A stretch of DNA of 25,502 bases from a virus, in IMG/VR virus record IMGVR_UViG_3300041991_000046, positions 1 to 25,502 of that record; one strand, given 5' to 3'. Position numbers and translations under genes: made by a program. This document shows positions 1 through 6,813 of the stretch, piece after piece; position 1 is the stretch's first letter, and every line of letters begins with the position of its first letter. The notes beneath the pieces are model-generated. The model did not search any database and had not been told where the DNA came from. It was given only the letters and a program-made list of their open reading frames with translations.

Positions 1-1037
1 ACCTCCGTGTCGGAGAGGATTTTGTTCTGGTACGCAGCCATCGCCCCGATGCGCCCAGTAGTCCCATTGGGCCCCAGCGGGCCGTTGTTCCCGTTGGCGG
101 TAACGTAGACCCCTTTGAACTCCCCCCCTGCTGCCGCCCTGTCGGCCCCGTAAAAAGTGCTCTGAGTGCCTGACAAGTCTGTGGTGGTCTGCAGGACACC
201 GTCCAGATAGACCTTGGCTTGGTAGCCGTACGCGACCGTGCCGATAAGATGCACAGGGCCCGTCGCAGCGGAAAGATCAACTGCACCTGCGGCGATAATG
301 GCTCCGGAAAACCGGTAAGGGTCGTTGCCGCTGTTCCACCGATACAGGGTTACGGTCTTCGTCGAGGGGCTGTATAAAAAGAAAGCCGGGTTTGAGTAGA
401 CGTAGCTGCCGGAATCGACGCCGGAGTTATCGGCTTCAAAAACTGCCCCCATCCACACCTCATTACCGGTGCATGTGGTCGGGTCGAAGGCCACCTCGAA
501 ACTGATCTTGGCAGGGAAGCCCCAGCCCTGCGTGACGGAGGCGACGGTCTGCGCGGGGAATGCTACGGCCGACCCAGACATGTCGAACGAAGAAATGTTC
601 GGCGCGCCGGGGGTAATGCTAGGTTGCCCGAAGACGGGCGGCGAGGCATTGGTGTAGAGCGTGCCGCAGTCGAAAGGCTGGCCGCTCCCCGCCCCGTCCA
701 AGGCCCCTGCGTATCCACCAACAGCGCCAAGGGTTCGGGAAAGGTTCGCCCAGTTCCCCCAGAACGTAGCCCCTGAGTACCCCGGAACAGGCTGCACGCG
801 GTCTTGCGACAGCGCGTTCTTCGGGGTCGTGCCGTCTTCATCGGTAGCGGTGAGCAGATAGTCCGATGAATTCTCGTTCAGCCCGTTGAACACGAACCCG
901 CCATCCGGGCGGGTAAGCTGCCGGGAGACGAGCTTCCCTGTAGTACGGTCGTACAGATTCACCGGGGATGCAACCTTAGCAACCCCGTCCTCTGAAACGA
1001 TGCCGAAGATGGCCCCAACCCCTACGATGCGCCCCAT
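1..1037 (-). CDS. Large virion protein with lectin-like region, partial (runs off left edge)
   Basis: An open frame reads from ATG at 1037 to the window edge with no stop, giving at least 345 residues. It begins 12 bases after the stop of the upstream 135-aa virion gene. Residues about 10-70 look like a carboxypeptidase-regulatory/transthyretin-like beta sandwich (VNLYDRTTGKLVSRQ, then PDGGFVFNGL, then YLLTATDEDG). Residues about 150-345 look like a concanavalin A/LamG-like jelly roll (SFEVAFDP, VHLIGTVAYG, KVYLDGVLQTTTDLSG). This architecture is common in phage surface or tail appendage proteins that bind glycans. The role as a virion adhesin is inferred from the domain look and the late-gene position. 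The C-terminus is outside the window. Confidence 0.8.
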   Translation of the reverse strand, partial: MGRIVGVGAIFGIVSEDGVAKVASPVNLYDRTTGKLVSRQLTRPDGGFVFNGLNENSSDYLLTATDEDGTTPKNALSQDRVQPVPGYSGATFWGNWANLSRTLGAVGGYAGALDGAGSGQPFDCGTLYTNASPPVFGQPSITPGAPNISSFDMSGSAVAFPAQTVASVTQGWGFPAKISFEVAFDPTTCTGNEVWMGAVFEADNSGVDSGSYVYSNPAFFLYSPSTKTVTLYRWNSGNDPYRFSGAIIAAGAVDLSAATGPVHLIGTVAYGYQAKVYLDGVLQTTTDLSGTQSTFYGADRAAAGGEFKGVYVTANGNNGPLGPNGTTGRIGAMAAYQNKILSDTE

Positions 1038-1049
1038 AACGAGCCCCGC

Positions 1050-1457
1050 TTAGAGCTTGAAAATCTTGTTGGCACCGTTGTCCCACGTGACGATGATGTC
1101 GCCGCCGTTAGGCGTGATCGGCAGGCCGGTGGCCGTGTCGATAAAGGCGATCAGCGGCGAGGTGGAGTCAGTGCCCGTGTCCTTGTAGAGCACGATGGCC
1201 TCGATTGAAGCCCCGGTGACGGACGAGAACGTCACGTCGTTGGCGTCCGCAGCGCCGCCGACAGTGGCTTTGCCAGTGAACGCGCCGGACGTTGCGATCC
1301 GCGCGCCGGTGCCGATGTCGGACAGAAACTCGTGCGCAGACAGATTGACCGTGTACGTGCCGGTGTCGACAAGGACGGCTTTGATCGTGTCAGTGTTCCA
1401 GTTGAACTGGCCTTCGAGAAAGCGCTGACGGGCCTTGTCGAAAAGTGCGTTTGCCAT
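1050..1457 (-). CDS. Conserved phage virion protein, 135 aa
   Basis: The 135-aa product starts MANALFDKARQRFLEGQFNW and ends with a characteristic stretch (TATGLPITPNGGDIIVTWDN). It resembles a conserved phage structural-protein type found among tail or head accessory genes. An AGGAG Shine-Dalgarno sequence lies about 8 bases before the ATG. It is mostly beta and Gly/Thr/Ala rich, with no membrane segment or signal peptide. It follows the lysis cassette after a 138-base gap with a hairpin and precedes the lectin-like gene. The exact location in the particle cannot be told from sequence. Real gene: high confidence; virion role: moderate. Confidence 0.85.
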   Translation of the reverse strand: MANALFDKARQRFLEGQFNWNTDTIKAVLVDTGTYTVNLSAHEFLSDIGTGARIATSGAFTGKATVGGAADANDVTFSSVTGASIEAIVLYKDTGTDSTSPLIAFIDTATGLPITPNGGDIIVTWDNGANKIFKL

Positions 1458-1477
1458 GGTGTATCTCCTAGCTGGGG

Positions 1478-1495
1478 GCGTAAGCGTAAGCGTAA
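1478..1495. repeat. Three tandem GCGTAA hexamers
   Basis: GCGTAA is repeated three times without interruption (1478-1495), in the gap between Rz1 and the 135-aa virion gene. It lies about 20 bases upstream of that gene's start on the minus strand. It is a short microsatellite in the untranslated leader. No function is evident. Confidence 0.6.
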
Positions 1496-1504
1496 GTATA
1501 AGGT

Positions 1505-1540
1505 GCCGAGGCCGCGTTGCGGAGCGTAACGCTCCTCGGC
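1505..1540 (-). other. Branched hairpin between Rz1 and the 135-aa gene
   Basis: Outer arms GCCGAG (1505-1510) and CTCGGC (1535-1540) enclose an inner hairpin GGAGCG-TAA-CGCTCC (1521-1535). It starts about 55 bases after the Rz1 stop on the minus strand. No T-run follows, so it is not a typical intrinsic terminator. It may separate lysis from downstream virion expression or protect mRNA ends. Confidence 0.35.
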
Positions 1541-1595
1541 TGCCGGTGTTTTAGTCGGGAAGCGAACCGACACGAGCGCCCACCTCCGGCTGGGG

Positions 1596-1871
1596 CTATT
1601 GCGCGTTCTGTTGCGGGCTGTACCACTGCCTCAGCCGTTCGTTCCTTTTCGCGCATGTCCAGAACTGGGTCATCCAGTCTTGTCGGTCCTCAATGATGTC
1701 GCGGGTAGTGACCAGCATGCGGGGCGCGGGCGGCTCGCATATCTCCAGCAAGCTACTTGGCGGCACTGCTTTTTCGAGCTGCACCACCACTTTTGGGGGC
1801 GCAGGTGTCGTTGAGCACGCAGGCAAGATCAGGAGGGATAGGAGTAGCAAGATAAACGCGAACCGCTTCAT
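1596..1871 (-). CDS. Rz1: Rz1-like outer-membrane spanin lipoprotein
   Basis: This 91-aa protein has a classic lipoprotein signal: MKRF, a leucine-rich hydrophobic core, then the lipobox LPAC with Cys19 as the lipidation site. The mature part is short and starts proline-rich (STTPAPPK), as in o-spanins. It starts inside the Rz gene in another frame, sharing 119 bases (1753-1871), which is the classic Rz/Rz1 overlap. The product would sit in the outer membrane, bind Rz across the periplasm and drive outer-membrane disruption as the last lysis step. At 91 aa it is somewhat longer than lambda Rz1. GGAG lies about 9 bases before the ATG. Confidence 0.9.
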   Translation of the reverse strand: MKRFAFILLLLSLLILPACSTTPAPPKVVVQLEKAVPPSSLLEICEPPAPRMLVTTRDIIEDRQDWMTQFWTCAKRNERLRQWYSPQQNAQ

Positions 1872-2223
1872 TTCGTTTCTCCAGTTCCGCCAGCTTTCTC
1901 TTAGCGTTTTCGTTTGAAGTTGCCAGCACTCGGTAATCGGCCACTAGCCCTGATATAGCCTTTGCATCCCGCTCTCTCAGATTGTGAAGCTCGGCAATCG
2001 TAGCGGTCTGCGCTGCGTCGACCGATTGGGCAGCGGCAATCGCTCGGTCAAGCGCGGCGTTTTTCTCCTCCAGAGCGTTTGCGCGGTACCACAGCGCGAT
2101 AGCCAACGCGGTACTGGAGATCACCAAACCAATCAGCGTGTACTCAAGCACGAGGCGCGTCTTGCTCGTTACAAAGGACACGGCGCGGCCAAGAAAAGAG
2201 ACTTTCGCCAGAAAATCAATCAT
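1753..2223 (-). CDS. Rz: Rz-like inner-membrane spanin
   Basis: From ATG at 2223 the product is 156 aa. One N-terminal transmembrane segment at about residues 22-46 (VLEYTLIGLVISSTALAIAL) is followed by a long alpha-helical, Ala/Glu/Lys-rich coiled coil. The end carries YLATPIPPDLACVLND. This is the i-spanin layout. The start overlaps the last 8 bases of the holin gene (2216-2223), implying translational coupling, and the 3' end hosts the start of Rz1. The upstream in-frame ATG at 2337 would bury much of the holin gene and lacks support. The product should pair with Rz1 to fuse the inner and outer membranes. Confidence 0.9.
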   Translation of the reverse strand: MIDFLAKVSFLGRAVSFVTSKTRLVLEYTLIGLVISSTALAIALWYRANALEEKNAALDRAIAAAQSVDAAQTATIAELHNLRERDAKAISGLVADYRVLATSNENAKRKLAELEKRNEAVRVYLATPIPPDLACVLNDTCAPKSGGAARKSSAAK

Positions 2224-2566
2224 TTTTGTCTCCTTCGCTGGGCGCGTCGGGCTTGTCCAGCCCGAGCTTCTTGAACACGGTTTTTTCCAGCATGCGTATC
2301 GAGGCGTTTGCGCCCAGCCAGCCGGAAACGCCAACAACGACCCCCGTCCACTGCGCGGAAAAACCCATTTCGTTGCTCATCATCATGACGAGCAGCCCTA
2401 CAAACCCTGCGGCCAGACCTTCGATGGCCGCACGGCCGTATGAAACCCCATCTTCGTCGTCCAGAGATCTCATGATGTGCCCCAAGAACCCCCCGAAAGC
2501 CGCAAGTGTCGCGTACAGGATTGTCTTTACCCACCAAGAATTGAGCCAGCTTGAAAAGTTATCCAT
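2216..2566 (-). CDS. Holin, three-transmembrane phage type
   Basis: The 116-aa protein has three hydrophobic segments: about residues 15-32 (ILYATLAAFGGFLGHIM), 46-64 (AAIEGLAAGFVGLLVMMMS) and 73-90 (WTGVVVGVSGWLGANASI). The C-terminal tail is charged (KPDAPSEGDKND). Size, topology and position between endolysin and Rz fit a class I holin that opens the inner membrane for the signal-less endolysin. The Shine-Dalgarno AGGAG overlaps the endolysin stop, and the stop overlaps the Rz start. No dual-start antiholin motif is obvious. Confidence 0.85.
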   Translation of the reverse strand: MDNFSSWLNSWWVKTILYATLAAFGGFLGHIMRSLDDEDGVSYGRAAIEGLAAGFVGLLVMMMSNEMGFSAQWTGVVVGVSGWLGANASIRMLEKTVFKKLGLDKPDAPSEGDKND

Positions 2567-2574
2567 GACGGCTC

Positions 2575-3111
2575 CTAGCCTTTGATGCTTGGCTCTTCTG
2601 TGGCGAACAACCTTCCTTTTTCATATTTCGCCGCTACTTTGCCGGCCGCTTCGGCCTTGGTAACCACGCCGTCGCGGTCGCTATCCAGCCCCGCGTTCTG
2701 CTTGTAGATCACGCCGCCGGCGAACAGCGCTGTGTCTTCACTCTTACCGATGTACTTGGGCAACAGGATCGCCAAGTACATGTCCGATAGCGTATGGACG
2801 CGGGCTGCGTACGGGGCAAAGTACCGTTGCACGTAGTCCAGCTGCTCCACCGCACTCATTTCAGCGAGCGCTTCGACAGATGTGCCCATGCCGCGCGCCG
2901 TAGCAGGCATGAACTGAATCAGCCCGGTGGCACCGCTGCCGGCCGCGTTCTTCACGCTGGGGCTGAAGGTTCCTCCGGACTCAAACGCCATGCAGCTCAT
3001 AAGCCACGAGGCGTGCTCGTCCGTCCAGCCCAGCGCGCGACATACGTCGAGCACTTTGGCGCGGAATGCGGGGCTTACTTTCTGCCCCCACGCAAGCTGG
3101 AACGTCCCCAT
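2575..3111 (-). CDS. Lytic transglycosylase endolysin with EF-hand-like loop
   Basis: The 178-aa product is read from ATG at 3111, which has AGGA 7 bases upstream and lies 13 bases after the adaptor stop. A longer frame back to 3255 would overlap the adaptor gene heavily. Hallmarks of the SLT/goose-lysozyme-like fold are MAFESGG with the likely catalytic Glu44 and GATGLIQFMPATA (60-72). Residues 143-154 form a DxDxDG calcium-loop-like motif (DSDRDGVVTKAE). There is no signal peptide, so export would depend on the holin. The enzyme would cleave peptidoglycan glycan strands during lysis. Its place in the holin/Rz/Rz1 cluster supports a lysis role over virion-borne entry, though entry cannot be excluded. 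Confidence 0.88.
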   Translation of the reverse strand: MGTFQLAWGQKVSPAFRAKVLDVCRALGWTDEHASWLMSCMAFESGGTFSPSVKNAAGSGATGLIQFMPATARGMGTSVEALAEMSAVEQLDYVQRYFAPYAARVHTLSDMYLAILLPKYIGKSEDTALFAGGVIYKQNAGLDSDRDGVVTKAEAAGKVAAKYEKGRLFATEEPSIKG

Positions 3112-3124
3112 TTCGAGTCCTATC

Positions 3125-3823
3125 TCAGATGCCGCCGTAGACGACGGTGCGGTGCTTGTGTTCCCGCCGCTCGCGTTCGGCCTTGACCTGATCACAATAC
3201 GCCAGAAACTGGCTACGAAATTCCGAAGAGCGTCCGCGATCATAGGTTTCTGCATCCTGTTTCTCGTGCGCCAGATGCTTCATCCAGCTCAGCAGATGGC
3301 GGTGGTGGTAGGAATCTACCTCGAGTTCAGTAGAGTTCGCGGAGACGTCGTAGATAGGCAGGCGGTACACGATGAGGCGAAGTTCATCGTCTTCGAGAGC
3401 AGGGGCTGACAACCGGAACTGGTCGCCGTCCATGCCGGTGATGATCCCGGTAATCGGGGCGGGGACAGTTGAGAACTTCGCACCGCCGATGTCTAAGTTC
3501 GCGTACTGCCCGTAGTCGTCAGGCACGGTGTTCGGGTGCCCCAGATCAGCAAAGTTGAGAACCCGCACGTTGCGGCCGTCAGACATGCGGCGCACATCGC
3601 GCAGCTTGAGGATGCGGGGGTCGAACACGAGGTACGTGTCCCCCGCCCGCACTGGGACGACGCAGATGGATGAGGTGGAATCGGCGATACCCCCGCTTTC
3701 ACGGCAGAGCATTTTCTGCGCGTCGTCCATGTAGCTATAGACCTCGGGGTCAGACCATAGGTACGGAGCGACTTCGTCGCGGACGTCACTACGGAACAGA
3801 TCACGGAGTTGTGCGGGGGTCAT
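3125..3823 (-). CDS. Head-tail adaptor (phage adaptor protein)
   Basis: This 232-aa protein begins MTPAQLRDLFRSDVRDEVAP followed by YLWSDPEVYSYMDDAQ. That N-terminal pattern is typical of phage adaptor proteins (DUF6682-like), which form a ring under the portal. The middle is beta-rich (AGDTYLVFDPRILKLRDVRR) and the C-terminus is helical (HHRHLLSWMKHLAHEKQDAE). It sits after the capsid genes, where gp4-type adaptors usually lie. It would connect the portal vertex to the tail after packaging. GAGG precedes the ATG. The family assignment is by recognition only. Confidence 0.75.
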   Translation of the reverse strand: MTPAQLRDLFRSDVRDEVAPYLWSDPEVYSYMDDAQKMLCRESGGIADSTSSICVVPVRAGDTYLVFDPRILKLRDVRRMSDGRNVRVLNFADLGHPNTVPDDYGQYANLDIGGAKFSTVPAPITGIITGMDGDQFRLSAPALEDDELRLIVYRLPIYDVSANSTELEVDSYHHRHLLSWMKHLAHEKQDAETYDRGRSSEFRSQFLAYCDQVKAERERREHKHRTVVYGGI

Positions 3824-3847
3824 CGCTTACACCTCAGTTTTCGGTCT

Positions 3848-4243
3848 TCAGTCGTTTGCGGAGGCCACTTTTTCGTGGTACTGCTGCCACACCGTCGCCA
3901 CTTCCTTGGCCTGCACTCGGAAGCCGACCAGCCCGGAAACAGCGCCGACGGTGGGGCTCCCAGCAGCGGTGAAGTTGTCGCGGGCGTTTTCGGCCACGAG
4001 CTTCTCGATTGCGGCAAGAATCAGCACGGCGCGGTCGGCGGGGTCGCTCGGGGCATTGTCCGTGCGCACATCCTCTTCGATCATAGGCTCTTCACCGTCC
4101 GGGGGCATGGCCCCGATGGCCAGAGCCTCTTTGTAGATCGCGGGCGGTACGTGGGTGGGCTGCCCTTTTACGAAGGCCACGGAATGGCCTTTGGTCGTGG
4201 TAAGGGTGTAGTTGCGGTTCAAAACGAGCATGGTTGCGCTCAT
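3848..4243 (-). CDS. Hypothetical virion-cluster protein, 131 aa
   Basis: This gene sits between the decoration-like protein and the adaptor. It starts MSATMLVLNRNYTLTTTKGH with GGAG 8 bases upstream. The N-terminal third (KGHSVAFVKGQPTHVPP) resembles a small beta-barrel start seen in head-completion or accessory proteins. The middle is acidic (DGEEPMIEEDVRTDN), and the rest is probably helical. There is no signal peptide or transmembrane segment. I do not recognise a family with confidence. Position implies a head-assembly or completion role, which is inference only. Confidence 0.8.
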   Translation of the reverse strand: MSATMLVLNRNYTLTTTKGHSVAFVKGQPTHVPPAIYKEALAIGAMPPDGEEPMIEEDVRTDNAPSDPADRAVLILAAIEKLVAENARDNFTAAGSPTVGAVSGLVGFRVQAKEVATVWQQYHEKVASAND

Positions 4244-4284
4244 GGCTTTTCTCCTTCAAGATCGACAGACGCAGATAGAAGAAC

Positions 4285-4300
4285 GGGGGCCGAAGCCCCC
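4285..4300 (-). terminator. GC hairpin with TTCG loop, partial terminator
   Basis: On the minus strand GGGGGC-TTCG-GCCCCC forms a 6-bp all-GC stem with a very stable UUCG tetraloop, followed by the pyrimidine-rich GTTCTTCT rather than a true T-run. It lies 18 bases past the stop of the 146-aa decoration-like gene. It could attenuate read-through, so capsid and decoration genes are made in excess over downstream genes, or stabilise the capsid mRNA 3' end. Confidence 0.5.
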
Positions 4301-4318
4301 GCCATTCAGGACCCGGTA

Positions 4319-4759
4319 TTAGTGGGTCTGAACCTCGTTCATGCGGTTTCGGATGACGTACCCGACCCGCACAGTGAGCCGGCCAGCCGTAGCAGCAGCG
4401 GTGGTCGGGGACACGGTCAAGCGAACTTGACCGCCCGTGCTGAGGTAGCCTGTCGGCACCAGCGGGGTGGTACCGGCGGCAACGCGGTCAGTGGCCGCAA
4501 GATAGCGAGCCGGGTTGGCGGCGTCGCCAACCGACACGTTGTACGCGGCCGAACCGCTGACTGCCACTTCGGTGGTCACGTCACCGCTGACCACAACCGC
4601 GCCGGCAGGCAGGTTGATCACGTCGAACGAGTGCGAGCCAACAGAGGCAAAGGAGTCGTCGGCACCGGCGGTGTTCTGCATGGTGTCCGACGCCGGGTCG
4701 AAAGTGAACTCGGCAACGAGCGGGTATTGCCCGCCGCGAGTGGCGATTTTCTTGGTCAT
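4319..4759 (-). CDS. Candidate head decoration/stabilisation protein
   Basis: This 146-aa, Ala/Thr/Val/Gly-rich, predicted all-beta protein starts MTKKIATRGGQYPLVAEFTF. It lies 42 bases downstream of the major capsid gene and is followed by a strong hairpin. Small beta proteins in this position after N4 gp56-type capsids are often decoration or minor capsid proteins. No motif proves this. AGGAG lies 8 bases before the start codon. There is no signal peptide, Cys or membrane segment. An alternative is a structural protein of unknown location. Confidence 0.75.
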   Translation of the reverse strand: MTKKIATRGGQYPLVAEFTFDPASDTMQNTAGADDSFASVGSHSFDVINLPAGAVVVSGDVTTEVAVSGSAAYNVSVGDAANPARYLAATDRVAAGTTPLVPTGYLSTGGQVRLTVSPTTAAATAGRLTVRVGYVIRNRMNEVQTH

Positions 4760-4801
4760 GGATGTTCTCCTGATTTCCGATGAGGGGACGGAGGGTACGC
4801 C

Positions 4802-5914
4802 TTACTGCGCGGCGTAAACCGAAATCACGCCGAAGTCCTGCGTGGTGTTGCCGGCGTAGATCGAGTTGAACTTCGGCTTCAAGAAGCCGAGGATTTTGCC
4901 CACCGAGATGCCTTGCTGGTTCTCGTAGTCAAAGCCCTTCTCGATCCACTCGGGGTTTCCGATGTCCGCCATGCCCAACGCCTGAGCGCCGCAGAACAGA
5001 ATCTGGCACCCGTCCACCGTGCCGCCAGCACCCCACTTCGAGCCCGAAGCGGCACCGGCCGTGTTGTACACGTTGCGGTACTCGTGGAACACGATACCGT
5101 CGATGGTCACGGCGTCACCGCCGGTAAACAACGGGTTGGATTCCGACCGTTGACGAGCGTTGCGCAGGTTCTGCATGTAGGTCGGGTCCAGCTTCAGGCG
5201 GGCCATGGCCTGCGGGGTCAAGAAGACGTGGAACACCTCATCGCCACCATTGCCCTTGATGCCGCGCAGGAACTGGTCCTTCGCGAAGGCTTTCAGCTGC
5301 ACGAACAGCTCCCACGAAGGGGTGTCGGTTGCGGTCACAGCAGACGTAGCGCCGTTCACTTCCAACGACTTGGTGGTGCCGTTCCAACGCGTCTTGCGCA
5401 TGCTGGTGGGGGCAGACACGTCGTTGGCGAACTCGAGGAACGGGAAATCCGAACCAACGCGGGGAGCGCCGTTGTTGCGCATGGCGTAGCTCACACCGGA
5501 CAGCGTCAGGAACGCCATCTGGTCGATACGCTCGGCCAGCCAGTAGGCCAGTACGTCGCGGCTGTTGTTGCGGAACTCCACAACCGATTTCTGGTTGGCC
5601 ATGCGGCCTTCGTGACGGTTGGCGTGACGAAGCTGGTCGATGCGGATGACTTGGTCATACGACTTCATCGCCTCTTCGTTGCCTTCCAGCGTGCGGTCAC
5701 CCGCGACGCCGTCGCCTTCGAGGTCGGCCAGCAGCGTGATAACTGCACGAGCGCCTTTTTCGGACTTCTTCAGTTCGGTGATGTGCTGGATCATGGCGTT
5801 CGGGCCATTGCCGAGGAACTTGTTCACGAAGGAATAGTTCCGGGCCATGCGCCACGTATCCATCGACCAGACGGTCTTTTGCTCGTTGGTGAGCAGTGCA
5901 AAATTGGTAAGCAT
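4802..5914 (-). CDS. Major capsid protein, N4 gp56 family
   Basis: The 370-aa product resembles the N4 gp56-type major capsid family (PF13252-like): MLTNFALLTNEQKTVWSMDTW near the start, TLLADLEGDGVAGDRTLEGN, and IDQMAFLTLSG. The late region includes HVFLTPQAMARLK and FHEYRNVYN. I chose ATG 5914 because GGAGG sits 6 bases upstream, while the ATG at 5944 has no ribosome site. The protein would form the icosahedral shell through an HK97-like fold. It is separated from its scaffold gene by about 3.4 kb of appendage genes and appears to have its own promoter and long structured leader. It is followed by a decoration-like gene. Confidence 0.9.
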   Translation of the reverse strand: MLTNFALLTNEQKTVWSMDTWRMARNYSFVNKFLGNGPNAMIQHITELKKSEKGARAVITLLADLEGDGVAGDRTLEGNEEAMKSYDQVIRIDQLRHANRHEGRMANQKSVVEFRNNSRDVLAYWLAERIDQMAFLTLSGVSYAMRNNGAPRVGSDFPFLEFANDVSAPTSMRKTRWNGTTKSLEVNGATSAVTATDTPSWELFVQLKAFAKDQFLRGIKGNGGDEVFHVFLTPQAMARLKLDPTYMQNLRNARQRSESNPLFTGGDAVTIDGIVFHEYRNVYNTAGAASGSKWGAGGTVDGCQILFCGAQALGMADIGNPEWIEKGFDYENQQGISVGKILGFLKPKFNSIYAGNTTQDFGVISVYAAQ

Positions 5915-5942
5915 CTTGGGCCTCCTACAGGCGATTGAAAAC

Positions 5943-6001
5943 AAAAAGTCAAACTGTTGATCGCTCAGATTCGCTCTGGGCCAGCGCTAGTTCGACTTTT
6001 T
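5943..6001 (-). other. 12-bp inverted repeat in the capsid mRNA leader
   Basis: Arms AAAAAGTCAAAC (5943-5954) and GTTCGACTTTTT (5990-6001) pair over 12 positions in RNA with one G-U, enclosing a 35-base GC-rich loop. The element lies 28 bases upstream of the capsid ATG on the minus strand. It could stabilise the capsid transcript or control its translation. Confidence 0.4.
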
Positions 6002-6050
6002 AGGAGGCCGGGGCTCCGTGACACTGTCGTAGTCACACTCGAATGCGCAG

Positions 6051-6078
6051 AGTATACGCGAAAAAATGGGAGGGGCAA
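6051..6078 (-). promoter_or_regulatory. Candidate sigma70-like promoter for the capsid operon
   Basis: On the minus strand -35 TTGCCC (6078-6073) and -10 TATACT (6056-6051) are separated by 16 bases. The -10 matches the consensus at five of six positions and the -35 at four of six. It overlaps the terminator of the upstream operon and gives a leader of about 130 bases before the capsid ATG at 5914. It is a prediction from sequence only. Confidence 0.45.
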
Positions 6079-6092
6079 TATGCACCCTCCCC
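6061..6092 (-). terminator. Rho-independent terminator after the appendage operon
   Basis: On the minus strand GGGAGGG, a loop of about 9-10 bases, and CCCTCCC form a GC-rich stem directly followed by ATTTTTT. This is a textbook intrinsic terminator. It lies about 20 bases past the stop of the 85-aa gene and separates the packaging/portal/appendage block from the capsid block. Confidence 0.8.
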
Positions 6093-6112
6093 AAGATCAA
6101 GGCAACTTGCGC

Positions 6113-6370
6113 TCAAGCACTCATCATGCTTTGGGCGGTAGAGGCAGCGTACATCGGCGAGTCGCCGGCCCCAAAGCTCGCGATGCCTGCAACGCCTACC
6201 CCCGGCGCGCGAATATTAATCGGGCTGGGAGAAAGGCGCTCTGCTGCCAGACGCCCAACGGTCGACTCCAGCCTCTCGCGGATCACCGCCCACTGGTCTT
6301 TGGTCGGTGTGTCCGCGATAACGTCAGAAGCGCCGTTGAGCCACAGCACAAATTCGGTTGCATGGTTCAT
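6113..6370 (-). CDS. Conserved phage hypothetical, 85 aa
   Basis: This small protein (MNHATEFVLWLNGASDVIAD, then TKDQWAVIRERLESTVGRLA) resembles short conserved phage proteins often found near virion genes. They share a FxxWLxG opening and a PTxxQWxxIRxRL helix. The start codon overlaps the upstream RyR gene stop in an ATGA junction, indicating translational coupling. The N-terminal half is helical; the C-terminal half is Gly/Ala/Ser-rich and probably disordered. Function is unknown. It is the last gene before the intrinsic terminator at 6061-6092. Confidence 0.8.
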   Translation of the reverse strand: MNHATEFVLWLNGASDVIADTPTKDQWAVIRERLESTVGRLAAERLSPSPINIRAPGVGVAGIASFGAGDSPMYAASTAQSMMSA

Positions 6371-6774
6371 TTGCGTTCCCCCATTCCTTTGTGGGCATCA
6401 AACCCTCGGGCTTCGACTTTCTGCGCAGCGGGCTTTGGCGGACGAAGCGCATGCACCACCGCGCGGAACAGAAAATCCTTCGCTTGCTGTTCTTTCGGCA
6501 ACTGCGAAAACGGGACGAGACAGGGGTGCTTCTTGTGCGCGGGGTCTTTCTCCGGGCCGTATTCCCAACCCTCCGCGCGCTTGTGGGATTCCCAAGCCTC
6601 GTGGCTGGCTTCCGGCCCAACATCCTTGTCCCAGTGTAGGGACACCCCGGCCATTGCGCTGTCGACAACCCAGCTGGGGGCCTCCTCCCAAGGGCCTTGG
6701 GAAAAATCCCCTTGGGACTCGCAGTAGGCTCGGTTCACTTCGTGCGCCACACGCGCAACTTGGTCCTTAAACAT
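6367..6774 (-). CDS. RyR-domain protein
   Basis: The 135-aa product starts at ATG 6774, with AGGAGG 5 bases upstream; a GTG two codons earlier overlaps the ribosome site and is less likely. The central part (ASHEAWESHKRAEGWEYGPE, then KKHPCLVPFSQLPKEQQAKD) matches the RyR repeat pattern known from ryanodine receptors and also from bacteria and phages. The family signature includes W..gW.yG, then K..HP.lvpy..Lp..e. The phage function of this domain is unknown; a protein-protein interaction role is inference. It is coupled to the following 85-aa gene by an ATGA overlap. Confidence 0.85.
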   Translation of the reverse strand: MFKDQVARVAHEVNRAYCESQGDFSQGPWEEAPSWVVDSAMAGVSLHWDKDVGPEASHEAWESHKRAEGWEYGPEKDPAHKKHPCLVPFSQLPKEQQAKDFLFRAVVHALRPPKPAAQKVEARGFDAHKGMGERK

Positions 6775-6793
6775 CTTCACCTCCTAGGTTAGT

Positions 6794-6809
6794 GCCCCGG
6801 TAAAGGGGC
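6794..6809 (-). other. Small GC hairpin after the SGNH fibre gene
   Basis: GCCCC-TTTACC-GGGGC on the minus strand lies just past the stop of the 452-aa gene and just before the RyR ribosome site. The stem is only 5 bp and no T-run follows, so termination would be weak at best. It may insulate or modulate translation of the RyR gene. Confidence 0.3.
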
Positions 6810-6813
6810 GGGT

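Noticed and set aside
2216-2337. Longer Rz start at ATG 2337
   Set aside because: The added N-terminus is Cys/Pro/Trp-rich, runs through the holin gene, and would put about 60 residues before the transmembrane segment.
3809-4783. Open frame of 324 aa on the plus strand
   Set aside because: It is antisense to the 131-aa and decoration-like genes and spans their gap. It has no recognisable motif.
4913-5938. Open frame of 341 aa on the plus strand
   Set aside because: It is antisense to the clearly recognised major capsid gene.
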